From an uncultured Eubacteriales bacterium (lineage in GTDB: Bacteria; Bacillota; Clostridia; TANB77; CAG-508), in contig CATKWX010000012.1 of assembly GCA_949840345.1 (NCBI GenBank), forward strand, positions 1 to 52,110: a stretch of DNA of 52,110 nucleotides. Direction: 5' to 3'. Under the pieces are notes generated by a model. That model was not told the DNA's origin. It did no database searches and was given only the letters and a program-made list of their open reading frames with translations. Positions within the stretch are counted from its first letter, which is position 1; each line of letters starts with the position of its first letter. Made by a program: the position numbers and the translations under genes. Shown here piece by piece: positions 34,601-42,437 of this stretch.

Positions 34601-34690
34601 AATATAACCTCCTATATTTATTTTAACATATGGGTATTATACTATAATAATTTATATAATGTTGTCGAAACTTGTCGAAAGGATAATTTT
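34598..34690 (-). promoter_or_regulatory. Duplicated promoter region, copy B
   Basis: The twin of 33590-33682 with about one difference, including the tandem TTGTCGAAA-C-TTGTCGAAA boxes at 34662-34680. Confidence 0.7.
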
Positions 34691-34692
34691 TT

Positions 34693-34986
34693 TTATATTT
34701 TTGAGTCGTTTTTTTCTACCTTCATTATTTCCCTCATTCTTTTTGTTATTTCTTCTGGAGATTGTATATTTTCTTCTTTACTTGGAAATAAATTTTTAAA
34801 TACCTTTTGTAGTTGTATTATTTTAGGTTTTTTGTTACTCATAGCATCTGCCATAATAAGCTTGTCTGTTACGGCTTCTTGCAGTCTAATATCTTGCCTA
34901 AAATTATCTATTACATGGCACAAATTTGCCTGTGTATAAATATTTATTTCCCTATATGTACTATTCCAGAACTCATTTGGTTTCAT
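34693..34986 (-). CDS. Tail assembly chaperone, T-domain (gpGT-like)
   Basis: The 97-residue frame (from MKPNEFWNSTYREINIYTQA) corresponds to the second part of a siphophage G/GT tail chaperone pair. The same frame is open further upstream, through LDDIVNKVKEANTLLDLIYA, and meets the end of the preceding gene near 35085. The upstream gene would join it by a -1 shift, as in lambda, though I see no classic slippery heptamer. The protein holds the tape measure during tail assembly. Unlike the CGG breaks, this is the well-known phage mechanism. Confidence 0.7.
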   Translation of the reverse strand: MKPNEFWNSTYREINIYTQANLCHVIDNFRQDIRLQEAVTDKLIMADAMSNKKPKIIQLQKVFKNLFPSKEENIQSPEEITKRMREIMKVEKNDSKI

Positions 34987-35069
34987 TGAAAAGTAGTAAC
35001 AAAGTCCTTCTAAAGCATAAATTAAATCTAATAATGTATTTGCTTCTTTTACCTTATTTACAATATCAT

Positions 35070-35519
35070 CTAAACTTTGAAGCCCTGAAATTGTTCCTCT
35101 GCTATTCTGCTTATTGCCTTCTCTGCTGATTTTTGAATCAATTCGTTCATATTTGTTCCTGATAAAGGATTTGATATCATTTCTGCTAGTTCCTTCTTGC
35201 TTCTCTTCTTTATAAAAAAACCTTCTTCATTTATTACCTCTGTTAATTCCTTAAATATATCTTCATAACTTTTTCCTTTTTCTTTTCTATAATCATCTAA
35301 AAATTCATACACTTCTTCTGAACTATTAAATGAATGTTTCCCTTCATTATCTTCTGCCAATGTATATATAATTTTTGATAATGCATTTAAATCATTATCT
35401 TGTAATGCTTTAAAATACGCATCTTCAAAATTCTTGTTTTTCAAAGTATTTGTAATATCAACTATCTTCCTTGTTTTTAATACTAATTTTATTGTTTTAT
35501 TTTTAGTTTCTAATATCAT
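35070..35519 (-). CDS. Tail assembly chaperone, G-domain
   Basis: A 149-residue protein with an N-terminal beta segment (ETKNKTIKLVLKTRKIVDI) and helical core (FEDAYFKALQDNDLNALSKIIYTLAEDN), typical of gp13/gpG-like tail chaperones. It lies directly after the tube gene and before the T-domain frame, as in siphophages. A -1 shift near its end (around 35085) would extend it into the next frame. Start by AAAGGAG. Confidence 0.78.
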   Translation of the reverse strand: MILETKNKTIKLVLKTRKIVDITNTLKNKNFEDAYFKALQDNDLNALSKIIYTLAEDNEGKHSFNSSEEVYEFLDDYRKEKGKSYEDIFKELTEVINEEGFFIKKRSKKELAEMISNPLSGTNMNELIQKSAEKAISRIAEEQFQGFKV

Positions 35520-35544
35520 TTTATTTATCTCCTTTTCTTTTATA

Positions 35545-35584
35545 GAAGAAAAAGGACACTTTGTTTTTGTGCCCTCTTTTCTTC
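35545..35584 (-). terminator. Terminator/attenuator after the tail tube gene
   Basis: On the minus strand GAAGAAAAGAGGGCAC pairs with GTGTCCTTTTTCTTC. It follows the tail tube stop codon and could lower expression of downstream genes relative to the abundant tube protein. Confidence 0.75.
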
Positions 35585-35601
35585 GTATTTATTATTCAAT
35601 T

Positions 35602-36048
35602 CTATACTTCACTTGCTGTTGGAAATCCTTTAGTTTCTTCAATTGCAGATGTTCTATATAATGTTACTTTTGCTTTTAACATATCGTCAATAGCAATTTC
35701 TGACATTCCAACAAAGCATGTAGCTGTAAAGTTCCATGTAAGTGGTTTTTTAGTCTCACTTGTTTCTTCTGGTAATTGAATAAACCAATATCCATTTGTT
35801 TTAGCTTTTTCTATAGCTTTTAATTCATCATATTGTTCTTCTGTGAATATGAACTCAATTTCCATATTTTCTGATTTTTGTCTTCCTTCTGCTTGTCTCT
35901 CATCTACTATATCTAAAGCAGAGTATGTTATTCCTTCTGGTGCTGTTAAAAATTGTGGTATGCTTTGTACTAAAGCAATTTGTTTTTTCTCTCCTGTTTT
36001 TGTATCTGCATGATACACTTTTGTTAATGTACTTGTTCTTGGTTCCAT
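35602..36048 (-). CDS. Phage tail tube protein
   Basis: A 148-residue protein with the features of small siphophage tube proteins: a short N-terminal arm, beta strands around VQSIPQFLTAPEGITYSALD, an acidic helix (FTEEQYDELKAIEKA) and C-terminal strands (WNFTATCFVGMSEIAIDDMLKAK, shown in two parts as WNFTATCFVGMSE and IAIDDMLKAK). It would polymerise in rings on the tape measure. Start by GGGAGG. The position between the terminator-like and chaperone genes supports this. Confidence 0.83.
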   Translation of the reverse strand: MEPRTSTLTKVYHADTKTGEKKQIALVQSIPQFLTAPEGITYSALDIVDERQAEGRQKSENMEIEFIFTEEQYDELKAIEKAKTNGYWFIQLPEETSETKKPLTWNFTATCFVGMSEIAIDDMLKAKVTLYRTSAIEETKGFPTASEV

Positions 36049-36068
36049 AAATAATTCCTCCCTATTTT

Positions 36069-36458
36069 TTATTTTACTGACATAAAAGATTTAACTAATG
36101 CATTCCAATAAACTTCGTATGTAGTTATTAAATTATATTTTTCAATTTCCTTATCATATTTAATTGGCAATGTATTAGTTTTTACAAACTTGTATTCTGA
36201 TAACTTATTATCAGTTTGGCTTACCATTTCCATACATTCATTTGACGAAATCCCAAAATGAGATATGGATATTTGGAATTGCTTTAACAAATTAACTCCT
36301 TTTCTATCTGTTTTTTGTACAACCTCTATTGGTGTACTTATAATTCTACATGGAAAAGTACTTCCTATAGTTGGATCAGATAAACTTACTTCTTCTTCTA
36401 ATTCGCTTAATTTGTTATAAGTTAAATCTGAGAATTGTTTTATTGTTAATTCCTCCAC
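36069..36458 (-). CDS. Probable tail terminator/completion protein
   Basis: A 129-residue protein immediately upstream of the tail tube gene, the place of the tail terminator in siphophages. It has a helical start and a beta-alpha core (LLKQFQISISHFG, MEMVSQTDNKLSEYKF, YNLITTYEVYWNALV) as in small terminator proteins. The sequence itself is not one I can name. Start is a GTG with GAGGAGG upstream. The 190 bases before it hold an inverted repeat with GTTAAC and no gene. Confidence 0.62.
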   Translation of the reverse strand: MEELTIKQFSDLTYNKLSELEEEVSLSDPTIGSTFPCRIISTPIEVVQKTDRKGVNLLKQFQISISHFGISSNECMEMVSQTDNKLSEYKFVKTNTLPIKYDKEIEKYNLITTYEVYWNALVKSFMSVK

Positions 36459-36646
36459 TTAATAACCTCCTCGATTTTATACAAAAACTTTTATTAAGCT
36501 TTTGTAAAATATCTGAATACAATTTAAATTTTATAGGCTATAAATTTAAGTTAACACAATAAATAACTATTAAAACACCACCTCTATTCTCATTAAATTT
36601 GTTAACTTATTTTATTACCTATTAGCATTTTAGCACCATTTTTTGC

Positions 36647-37072
36647 TTACTTTTCGCCACCTTTATGCCATTTTTTTAATTCTTTATTTACTGCATATAT
36701 TAGTTCTTGTTTTCTTCTTGAAAATGTCCTATCAGACAATCCTCTTTCGTCTATTATCTCCCACTTCGTTTTATTTTTTCTGTAATATTCTTCAAATATG
36801 TATCTACAATCATCATTAACTATTTGTAAAGCTTGTACTACTGCTTTGTATTCTTTTATAGAATTTTGTAATTCCTCATTTTCTTCTAGTTCCATTACTT
36901 TTTTTAATGTCGTATCTCCTATATAATATGGTGTTTTAGGCATTCCATTATTAGGTAATATATTAATACTTAATATATCCGACTGTATATTAAGTATATT
37001 TGTACAATTATAATTATATCTTTTTAAACATTCTACAGCTTTATTGTACTCATCTTTGCTTAATCTCTCCAT
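36647..37072 (-). CDS. ArpU/RinA-like late-gene activator
   Basis: A 141-residue sigma-like regulator, as in phage late transcription control. The last 50 residues have an HTH (KWEIIDERGLSDRTFSRRKQELI), preceded by a helical segment (LQNSIKEYKAVVQALQIVND) typical of the ArpU/DUF1492 group. The frame is open to 37171, but the ATG at 37072, after a GGGGGAAAG site, is the start. It probably activates the tail operon. It is divergent from the repressor gene across a region with three operator-like sites. Confidence 0.82.
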   Translation of the reverse strand: MERLSKDEYNKAVECLKRYNYNCTNILNIQSDILSINILPNNGMPKTPYYIGDTTLKKVMELEENEELQNSIKEYKAVVQALQIVNDDCRYIFEEYYRKNKTKWEIIDERGLSDRTFSRRKQELIYAVNKELKKWHKGGEK

Positions 37073-37201
37073 TTCTCTTTCCCCCTTTATAATTGATTTT
37101 ATATATTCATTTTTTAATGATAAATATATTAAACAGAAACTTAATACTAAGTATGCTAAACCAAACGGCATTACTCACCTCCACTCTTTTAGTTGTTTTT
37201 T

Positions 37202-37377
37202 ATTCAACTTTCTTGAATATTTAAAATAACAAATATCACTTGCTACATGGGTTGTCGATGGCTTCGACCTTATAACACTCATAATATGTTCCTATGCAGC
37301 AAGCAACTTCAATATTGTTGAAGTTATTATACATAAGTTAATTACTTTAGTCAATATAATATTCAATTTTTTTGAAT
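37202..37377. promoter_or_regulatory. Three operator-like inverted repeats
   Basis: TTCAA-N5-TTGAA occurs three times with identical spacing: ATTCAA-CTTTC-TTGAAT (37202-37218), AACTTCAA-TATTG-TTGAAGTT (37305-37325) and ATTCAA-TTTTT-TTGAAT (37361-37377). They lie between the divergent activator and repressor genes, as repressor sites would. Between the first and second a large imperfect hairpin (37232-37306, CTTGCTACATGGG with CCTATGCAGCAAG) is also present. Confidence 0.75.
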
Positions 37378-37396
37378 TTTATCTCTATGTTCTATA

Positions 37397-37425
37397 TTTA
37401 CATTATAAATAAATAGTGCTATAAT
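37397..37425 (+). promoter_or_regulatory. Promoter of the tail-cluster repressor
   Basis: TTTACA and TATAAT are 17 bases apart, about 30 bases before the repressor ATG and just after the third operator-like repeat. Confidence 0.7.
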
Positions 37426-37452
37426 TCGAATATAATATGTAGGGAGATAGTT

Positions 37453-38115
37453 ATGGAAGGGAAAAATGATATTGGTAATAGAATAAAGCATTTAAGAGAA
37501 ACTAATGGATATACTCAAAAAAAATTAGCAACAAAACTAGGATTAAAAGGCGAAACAGCTATTGCTAACTACGAATCTGGATATAGTATTCCAAAGGATA
37601 ACGTAAAACTAAAAATGTGTGAAGTTTTTAATTGCTCTTTGGATTACTTAATGTGTAAATCTGACGAACCAAAAAATAAAACAAACACTGATGACTTATC
37701 TAATAAATTGTTCTTAATACCTGTTTTACAAAAAGTATATTCTAATTTAAATCTTTTTAAAGATGATAATATAGATTTTTACTTACCAATTGATCCTAAT
37801 ATGTATCATATATCTAATCCTGATAACTATTTCTTTTTTAAAGTTTCTGAAGAGGGTATTAATAAATTAGTAAAAATGGGAAGTTATGTTCTTATTCAAG
37901 TGCAAGATTATGCAAAAAATGAGGATATTATTCTTTCTTTAGTAAATAACAGTAAAAAGGCTATATTAAGAAGATATAAAAAACTAAATGAACAGTTTGT
38001 TATGCTAGAACCTATTAGTGAAGATAGTTCTTTTCAGCCAATAACAATAGATTTAAAAAAAGAAGCTTTTGAAATTATTGGGAAAGTAGTAGGAGACTTT
38101 AAAAGTTGGATTTAA
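37453..38115 (+). CDS. CI/LexA-type repressor of the tail cluster
   Basis: A 220-residue regulator: an N-terminal XRE HTH (about 8-65, KKLATKLGLKGETAIANYE) and a C-terminal S24-type domain (about 115-215). The S24 domain seems to lack its catalytic pair: where Ser is expected the sequence reads EEGINKLVKMGSYVLI, and where Lys is expected, AILRRY. It may thus not cleave itself in the SOS response and may need another inducer. Start by GGGAG. It probably binds the TTCAA-N5-TTGAA sites upstream and controls the activator gene. Confidence 0.85.
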   Translation: MEGKNDIGNRIKHLRETNGYTQKKLATKLGLKGETAIANYESGYSIPKDNVKLKMCEVFNCSLDYLMCKSDEPKNKTNTDDLSNKLFLIPVLQKVYSNLNLFKDDNIDFYLPIDPNMYHISNPDNYFFFKVSEEGINKLVKMGSYVLIQVQDYAKNEDIILSLVNNSKKAILRRYKKLNEQFVMLEPISEDSSFQPITIDLKKEAFEIIGKVVGDFKSWI

Positions 38116-38247
38116 ATAATATTATTACAAATTGAGATAAATTAAATAATTACTCTATTTGTAGAAGATTTAAGAATATATATTTTACTTTCTTAAACTA
38201 ATTTCTTTATTCTTATTGCGTTTTCTCTATAAATATGGTATCATTAA

Positions 38248-38256
38248 TTTGTCGAA
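38248..38256 (+). promoter_or_regulatory. Spo0A-type box before the AbrB-like gene
   Basis: TTTGTCGAA, an exact match to the Spo0A consensus TTTGTCRAA, about 30 bases before the AbrB-like start codon. In Bacillus, Spo0A represses abrB through such boxes. Confidence 0.6.
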
Positions 38257-38283
38257 AAATGTAGCTTTTAGGGAGGTATTTTT

Positions 38284-38541
38284 ATGAAATCAACAGGCGT
38301 TGTAAGAAGAGTAGATGAACTAGGAAGAATCGTAATACCTATTGAATTAAGAAATAAACTTGGAATTGTAGAAAAAGATCCACTAGAAATATATGTTGAC
38401 GGTTCTAATATCGTTCTTAAAAAATTTGAAACAAATTGTGTGTTCTGTGGTAGTTCAAAAAAATTAGTAGAATATCAAGATAAATTAGTTTGTAGCAAAT
38501 GTATTAAAAAACTTACTTCTTTATCATCTTCAGAAGATTAG
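38284..38541 (+). CDS. AbrB/SpoVT-type transition regulator
   Basis: An 85-residue DNA-binding protein. The N-terminal swapped-hairpin barrel (MKSTGVVRRVDELGRIVIPI) is unmistakable; instead of an AbrB C-terminal domain it carries two CxxC pairs (CVFCGSSKK and CSKCIKK), probably a small zinc site, as in many Clostridia. It likely regulates the onset of stationary phase or sporulation. Start by GGGAGG. It lies next to rsmI and trmN6 as in Bacillus. It is followed by a strong terminator. Confidence 0.9.
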   Translation: MKSTGVVRRVDELGRIVIPIELRNKLGIVEKDPLEIYVDGSNIVLKKFETNCVFCGSSKKLVEYQDKLVCSKCIKKLTSLSSSED

Positions 38542-38568
38542 AAAACAGCCTATATAGGCTGTTTTTTT
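38542..38568 (+). terminator. Rho-independent terminator
   Basis: AAAACAGCCTATA pairs with TATAGGCTGTTTT and is followed by Ts, directly after the AbrB-like stop codon. Confidence 0.9.
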
Positions 38569-38659
38569 AAATACAATCGCTACCCCTTTGAGATTTTCTT
38601 CTTACAGCCGAAAAACCAAATCGGAAATGTTCAAATCAAAGAAAAATCTTCGATTTTTC

Positions 38660-39493
38660 TTATTTGTTCGTAAATAATTTATATATTTCGTTTTTGTTTA
38701 CATTTCTGTCTTTTGCAATTTTCTTTATTATTTCCTTCTTTTCATACCCTAAATCTTCATAATATTTATAATGCTCTTCTACTGTCATTTCGTTTAATTT
38801 ATTAGCTTTTATCTCTTTTTTACTTAATTTGCTACCTTCTACTATTATTACATATTCTCCCTTTGGTTCTTGTATTTTTTCTAATATCTCTGTAATTTCT
38901 CCTGTCAAAAACTCCTCATGGATTTTTGTCAATTCTCTTGCTAAACATATAGTTCTATTTCCCAATATATTTTGCATTTCATTTAAAGTAGCTATTAGCT
39001 TATGTGGTGCTTCGTAAAATATAAGAGTTTTTGTATCTTCTGATACTTCTTTTAAAATTTCATCCTTTTCCTTTTTATTTACTGGTAAAAAACCTATGAA
39101 ACTAAACTCCTTCGCACTCATTCCAGAAGCTATTAATGCTGTAATTAATGCACATGGTCCCGGAATTGGAACTACTTTTATATTATTTTTTATAGCTACT
39201 TTTACAACCTCTTCTCCAGGGTCTGAAATTACTGGTGTTCCTGCATCGGAAACTAGCGCTATGTTTTTTCCCATTATTAATTTTTCCATTAATATTTCTG
39301 TTTTTACTTTTTCGTTTTGTTTATAATAGCTTATTAATGGTTTTGAAATTCCTAAGTGGTTTAATAATTTCAAGGTATGCCTTGTATCTTCTGCCGCAAT
39401 TATATCCGCTTCTTCTAATGTTTTTATTGCTCTTAAGGTTATATCGTCTAAATTTCCAATAGGTGTTGCTACTATATATAAAATTCCACTCAT
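38660..39493 (-). CDS. rsmI: 16S rRNA (cytidine-1402-2'-O)-methyltransferase
   Basis: A 277-residue tetrapyrrole-methylase-fold enzyme that methylates C1402 of 16S rRNA at the 2' oxygen. The sequence opens LYIVATPIGNLDDITLRA and contains ADIIAAEDTRHT, SDAGTPVISDPG and VPIPGPCALITAL, all diagnostic. Length is normal. Start by AAGGAGG. A hairpin with AAGAAAAATC/GATTTTTCTT at its end acts as terminator. It lies next to trmN6 and the AbrB-like gene, the same set as in Bacillus. Confidence 0.96.
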   Translation of the reverse strand: MSGILYIVATPIGNLDDITLRAIKTLEEADIIAAEDTRHTLKLLNHLGISKPLISYYKQNEKVKTEILMEKLIMGKNIALVSDAGTPVISDPGEEVVKVAIKNNIKVVPIPGPCALITALIASGMSAKEFSFIGFLPVNKKEKDEILKEVSEDTKTLIFYEAPHKLIATLNEMQNILGNRTICLARELTKIHEEFLTGEITEILEKIQEPKGEYVIIVEGSKLSKKEIKANKLNEMTVEEHYKYYEDLGYEKKEIIKKIAKDRNVNKNEIYKLFTNK

Positions 39494-39520
39494 ATTTTAC
39501 CTCCTTATTTAAATGTTACT

Positions 39521-39555
39521 TTGGAGACGGAACGACGTTGGTCTGTTCCCTACAT
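39521..39555. repeat. REP-like repeat, partial unit
   Basis: GGAACGACGTTGGTCTGTTCCCTACA: a hairpin of the form GGAAC...GTTCC with the family ending CCCTAC. It resembles the unit at 50878 but lacks the TTTGCAATATGT tail. It lies between rsmI and trmN6. Confidence 0.55.
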
Positions 39556-39575
39556 TAATTATTCATTATAATTCA

Positions 39576-40319
39576 TTATAATTTATTGTATATATTCAAA
39601 ATCTCCTTCGTATACGTTCCATCTTCATTATAAACAAACAATGGCTCTTGTACATTTAAGAACTCTCTTGCTCCTTTTACTGCTTTTATTAAAACCATAT
39701 TTGGTTTTTTGTTTATATTTGGGTGTACAAATCTAATTTCTTTTATTTGCATTTTATATTTTTCTAAGTTAATTATTATATCTTTTATTCTCTCTGGCCT
39801 ATGCACCATAAAAAATTTCCCGTTATTTTTTAGCAATTTACTTGATACTCTAATTACATCTTCTAAATTACATTTTACTTCATGTCTTGAAATTATTTCA
39901 TATTCATTATCATTTTTAAGTCCTGTATTGTCCTTTTTATACGGTGGATTAGTAACTATTGCATCAAAGCTTTGTAGTTCTAGTTTCTTATCCAATTCTT
40001 TTATATCCTCATTAATCACAGAAAACTTGTCTTCTAGGTTATTTAATTTAATGCTTCTTTTTGCCATATCAAATACATCTTTTTGAATTTCTACCCCAAT
40101 AATATTTTTTAATTCAGTCTTTTTACAAAGTAAAATTCCAAGTATTCCTGTTCCAGTTCCCAAATCTAAAACTTTACTTTCTTTTTTTATTTCTTTAGCA
40201 AAATCAGATAATAGCACTGCATCTATCCCAAAGCAAAATCCATTTTTATTTTGAATAATTTTTAATCCTTTATATTCTAAATCATCTATTCTTTCGTCTT
40301 TCTTTAATTCAACCTCCAT
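39576..40319 (-). CDS. tRNA1(Val) adenine-N6-methyltransferase-like (TrmN6/YabB)
   Basis: A 247-residue Rossmann-fold methyltransferase. SAM-binding VLDLGTGTGILGILLC and the adenine-N6 catalytic NPPY (in FDAIVTNPPYKK) are clear; the N-terminal GIDAVLLSDF is typical of YfiC/YabB enzymes modifying A37 of tRNA1(Val). The target is inferred from family and the neighbouring rsmI. Start is an ATG without a strong site (AAAGGAATATTATG). Confidence 0.9.
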   Translation of the reverse strand: MEVELKKDERIDDLEYKGLKIIQNKNGFCFGIDAVLLSDFAKEIKKESKVLDLGTGTGILGILLCKKTELKNIIGVEIQKDVFDMAKRSIKLNNLEDKFSVINEDIKELDKKLELQSFDAIVTNPPYKKDNTGLKNDNEYEIISRHEVKCNLEDVIRVSSKLLKNNGKFFMVHRPERIKDIIINLEKYKMQIKEIRFVHPNINKKPNMVLIKAVKGAREFLNVQEPLFVYNEDGTYTKEILNIYNKL

Positions 40320-40399
40320 AATATTCCTTTCACTATCTGTAATATTATTACATATTATATATTACTATACTATTATGGTCAATATAGATTGGAGGCAAT

Positions 40400-40540
40400 A
40401 TGGGAAAAGATAAACCTAAAGGAATTCCTTTTAAAAAAAGAAAAGAGAACCTTTGCAGTTCTCTTTGTGATGTAGAAAGATTTTTACACGATTTAAATAA
40501 AAGTTTAAAATATATAAATATATTTAAGTCCTTTAAATAG
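40400..40540 (+). CDS. Small 46-residue basic protein
   Basis: A frame starting MGKDKPKGIPFKKRKENLCS and ending YINIFKSFK, with GGAGG four bases before ATG. It is basic and probably soluble. I know no family. Its last eight bases overlap the end of the convergent GerMN gene. Confidence 0.5.
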   Translation: MGKDKPKGIPFKKRKENLCSSLCDVERFLHDLNKSLKYINIFKSFK

Positions 40541-41105
40541 CACTATCCGTTTTTCTAACAAAAATGTCATTAAACTTTATTTCTCCGTCCTCGAAACACA
40601 TATTCTCTTCTCCATTTATTAGAATCTTTACTCCACTAACCTCTGTTAATTCAGTTAAGGTATTTACTATAGAATATATTATCTTACTCTCTTCTTCAGC
40701 CCCCATATTTCCTACTTTAGTAAATTCCTCTGAAAAATCGATATGTACAATTCCTTTTGATATTTCTACATTATTAATATTAGTTCCTTCTGGTATTAGC
40801 TTTTCTAAACTATCATTTTTTGGCCCATCCACTAATAATTTTACCAATTCATTATATGGATTATTTAACAATAATTTAGAATCCAACATTCTTGCCTCTG
40901 GCATTAATTCTTTTGTTTCTTTATTTCTAAAATATAAAGTTACCAAAGTCTGTCTTAATTGCTCGCTTGAAATCTCCTCTTGTGGAGTATACTCAGTAAT
41001 TTCCGGACTCTTTTCTTCTCCTTTTCCATTTTTAGTAACTAAAGCTATAACAACTCCAATAACAATTAATAAAATTACTATTAAAAATATAGTTTTCTTT
41101 GTTTT
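40533..41105 (-). CDS. GerMN-domain membrane protein
   Basis: A 190-residue protein with a membrane helix (about 5-25) and an external GerMN domain (about 70-175): TLYFRNKETKELMPEAR, then LVKLLVDGPKND and GIVHIDFSEEF. GerM contributes to sporulation and germination in Bacillus. The frame is open to 41147, but the best site (AAAGGGTGA) precedes a TTG at 41105. It may act in spore envelope formation. It lies after the VanW gene, 65 bases away. Confidence 0.87.
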   Translation of the reverse strand, partial: KTKKTIFLIVILLIVIGVVIALVTKNGKGEEKSPEITEYTPQEEISSEQLRQTLVTLYFRNKETKELMPEARMLDSKLLLNNPYNELVKLLVDGPKNDSLEKLIPEGTNINNVEISKGIVHIDFSEEFTKVGNMGAEEESKIIYSIVNTLTELTEVSGVKILINGEENMCFEDGEIKFNDIFVRKTDSAI

Positions 41106-41170
41106 CAATATTATCACCCTTTCTTTAGTTAATAATATTAAAGACAAGTTTATTTTAGAACTATGAGTTG

Positions 41171-42022
41171 TTATTTTGTCCCTATAATTATAATTTCGTT
41201 CATTACATTATATGTATCAGTAGATATTAGCGATTTAGAAATAATTTCTCCATTTAAACTTATTACTTTATATACTTTACATTCATATCCGTTCTTTCCT
41301 TTTTGTGCTACTATATTCTCCCCTTTTTTTACATTTCTATTATATTCATATATAGTTTTGTATGGCTTAACTTCCTTTAACACAGTTTGAATTTTTATAT
41401 CATATTCTGTATCTTGTTTTCTTCCATATATTTTTACCTTTACTACTCCATTTTGCGCACTACAAATAATCTTTATAGGATATTTTCTCGTATTTTTAAA
41501 TTTAAAGTCTATATATCCATCAGCGACAGTTGCATCTCTTCCAACTTCAATATATGCAGGTAGAAATTGATGACTTTTCCTTTCTATAACTTCTAAATTT
41601 GCACATAAAACTGCGTTATACAAAGTTGATGAAACTTGACACACTCCACCTCCTATTCCATCCACTAATTTTCCCCCTATATACATAGGTGTTAGCTTAA
41701 ATCCATCCGTTTCTGTTCTATATCCTACTGTATTATTATAAGAAAATATTTCCCCTGGCAATACAACCGTACCATTAATTTTAGTTGTCGCTATTTTTAT
41801 ATTTTGACTTCTATTTAATTGCTGTTCATTAAATTTTGTTTCATATTCTGCTAATAAATCAGTATAAAATTCCTCAATTTCTTCTATTCCATCTACAAAA
41901 ACTTCTTTGCTTATGTATCTATTTTTTACATTCATATATATATAACTACTAATAATTATTATAAGTATGAATAGTTCTATAAATACTCTTATTTCCTTCT
42001 TTGAGATATATTTTATTTTCAT
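41171..42022 (-). CDS. VanW-family protein with C-terminal G5-like domain
   Basis: A 283-residue protein with an N-terminal membrane helix (about 11-30) and a VanW domain (GTVVLPGEIFSYNNTVGYRT, IGGGVCQVSSTLYNAVL, with the conserved Cys) that belongs to the cell envelope, possibly related to L,D-transpeptidase-like folds. The last 60 residues resemble G5 domains. The function of VanW proteins remains unclear; they are common in Clostridia, not only in vancomycin-resistance clusters. Start by AGGAGGGCAA. Confidence 0.9.
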   Translation of the reverse strand: MKIKYISKKEIRVFIELFILIIIISSYIYMNVKNRYISKEVFVDGIEEIEEFYTDLLAEYETKFNEQQLNRSQNIKIATTKINGTVVLPGEIFSYNNTVGYRTETDGFKLTPMYIGGKLVDGIGGGVCQVSSTLYNAVLCANLEVIERKSHQFLPAYIEVGRDATVADGYIDFKFKNTRKYPIKIICSAQNGVVKVKIYGRKQDTEYDIKIQTVLKEVKPYKTIYEYNRNVKKGENIVAQKGKNGYECKVYKVISLNGEIISKSLISTDTYNVMNEIIIIGTK

Positions 42023-42063
42023 TTGCCCTCCTACTAAATGTTATTCTTATATCCCTTTGTTTA

Positions 42064-42261
42064 TTACTCTGCAAAAAACACTTCAGATACTGGTTTTCCT
42101 AAAACCTTTGCTATTTTATCCATCTTTTCAAAAGATGGATTTTTTCTAGATCCATTCTCTAGATGACTTAAATAGCCTATTGATATTCCTGTTTTCTCTG
42201 CCATACTTGTTAAAGTTATTCCCTTTTCCTTCCTTATTTGCTGCATTTTATTTTGGTACAT
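42064..42261 (-). CDS. Small XRE-family regulator
   Basis: A 65-residue single-HTH protein (GITLTSMAEKTGISIGYLSH) of the Cro/CI family without other domains. Start by AGGAGGCG. It lies divergent from a LexA-like regulator, with operator-like palindromes in the shared 176-base region. Confidence 0.88.
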   Translation of the reverse strand: MYQNKMQQIRKEKGITLTSMAEKTGISIGYLSHLENGSRKNPSFEKMDKIAKVLGKPVSEVFFAE

Positions 42262-42294
42262 GTTTATCGCCTCCTATTGTCTTAATAACAATAC

Positions 42295-42404
42295 TATATC
42301 ACAAACCAATTTGACAAGTCAAGCTTTTTATGATATTAATATATAAAAAATATATTTTTTTGTCTTTACTGGTAGACAAAACTAAAATTTTCAGATATAA
42401 TATT
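42295..42404. promoter_or_regulatory. Divergent promoters with palindromes
   Basis: Minus strand: TTGACT and TATAGT (18 apart), with the palindrome TTGAC-TT-GTCAA at the -35. Plus strand: TAGACA (42373-42378) and TATAAT (42396-42401) 17 apart, with TTTTGTCT-N8-AGACAAAA (42358-42381) covering the -35. The two palindromes differ, suggesting two regulators. Confidence 0.65.
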
Positions 42405-42437
42405 GCTGAAATTAGTAGAAAAGAGAGGTAAAAAAAC

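Noticed and set aside
24213-37452. A complete integrated prophage
   Set aside because: No integrase, terminase, portal, capsid or replication genes and no flanking direct repeat that I could find; a headless tail cluster fits better.
40564-41166. 200-codon open frame antisense to the GerMN gene
   Set aside because: The opposite strand encodes a clear GerMN protein; the antisense product is low complexity.
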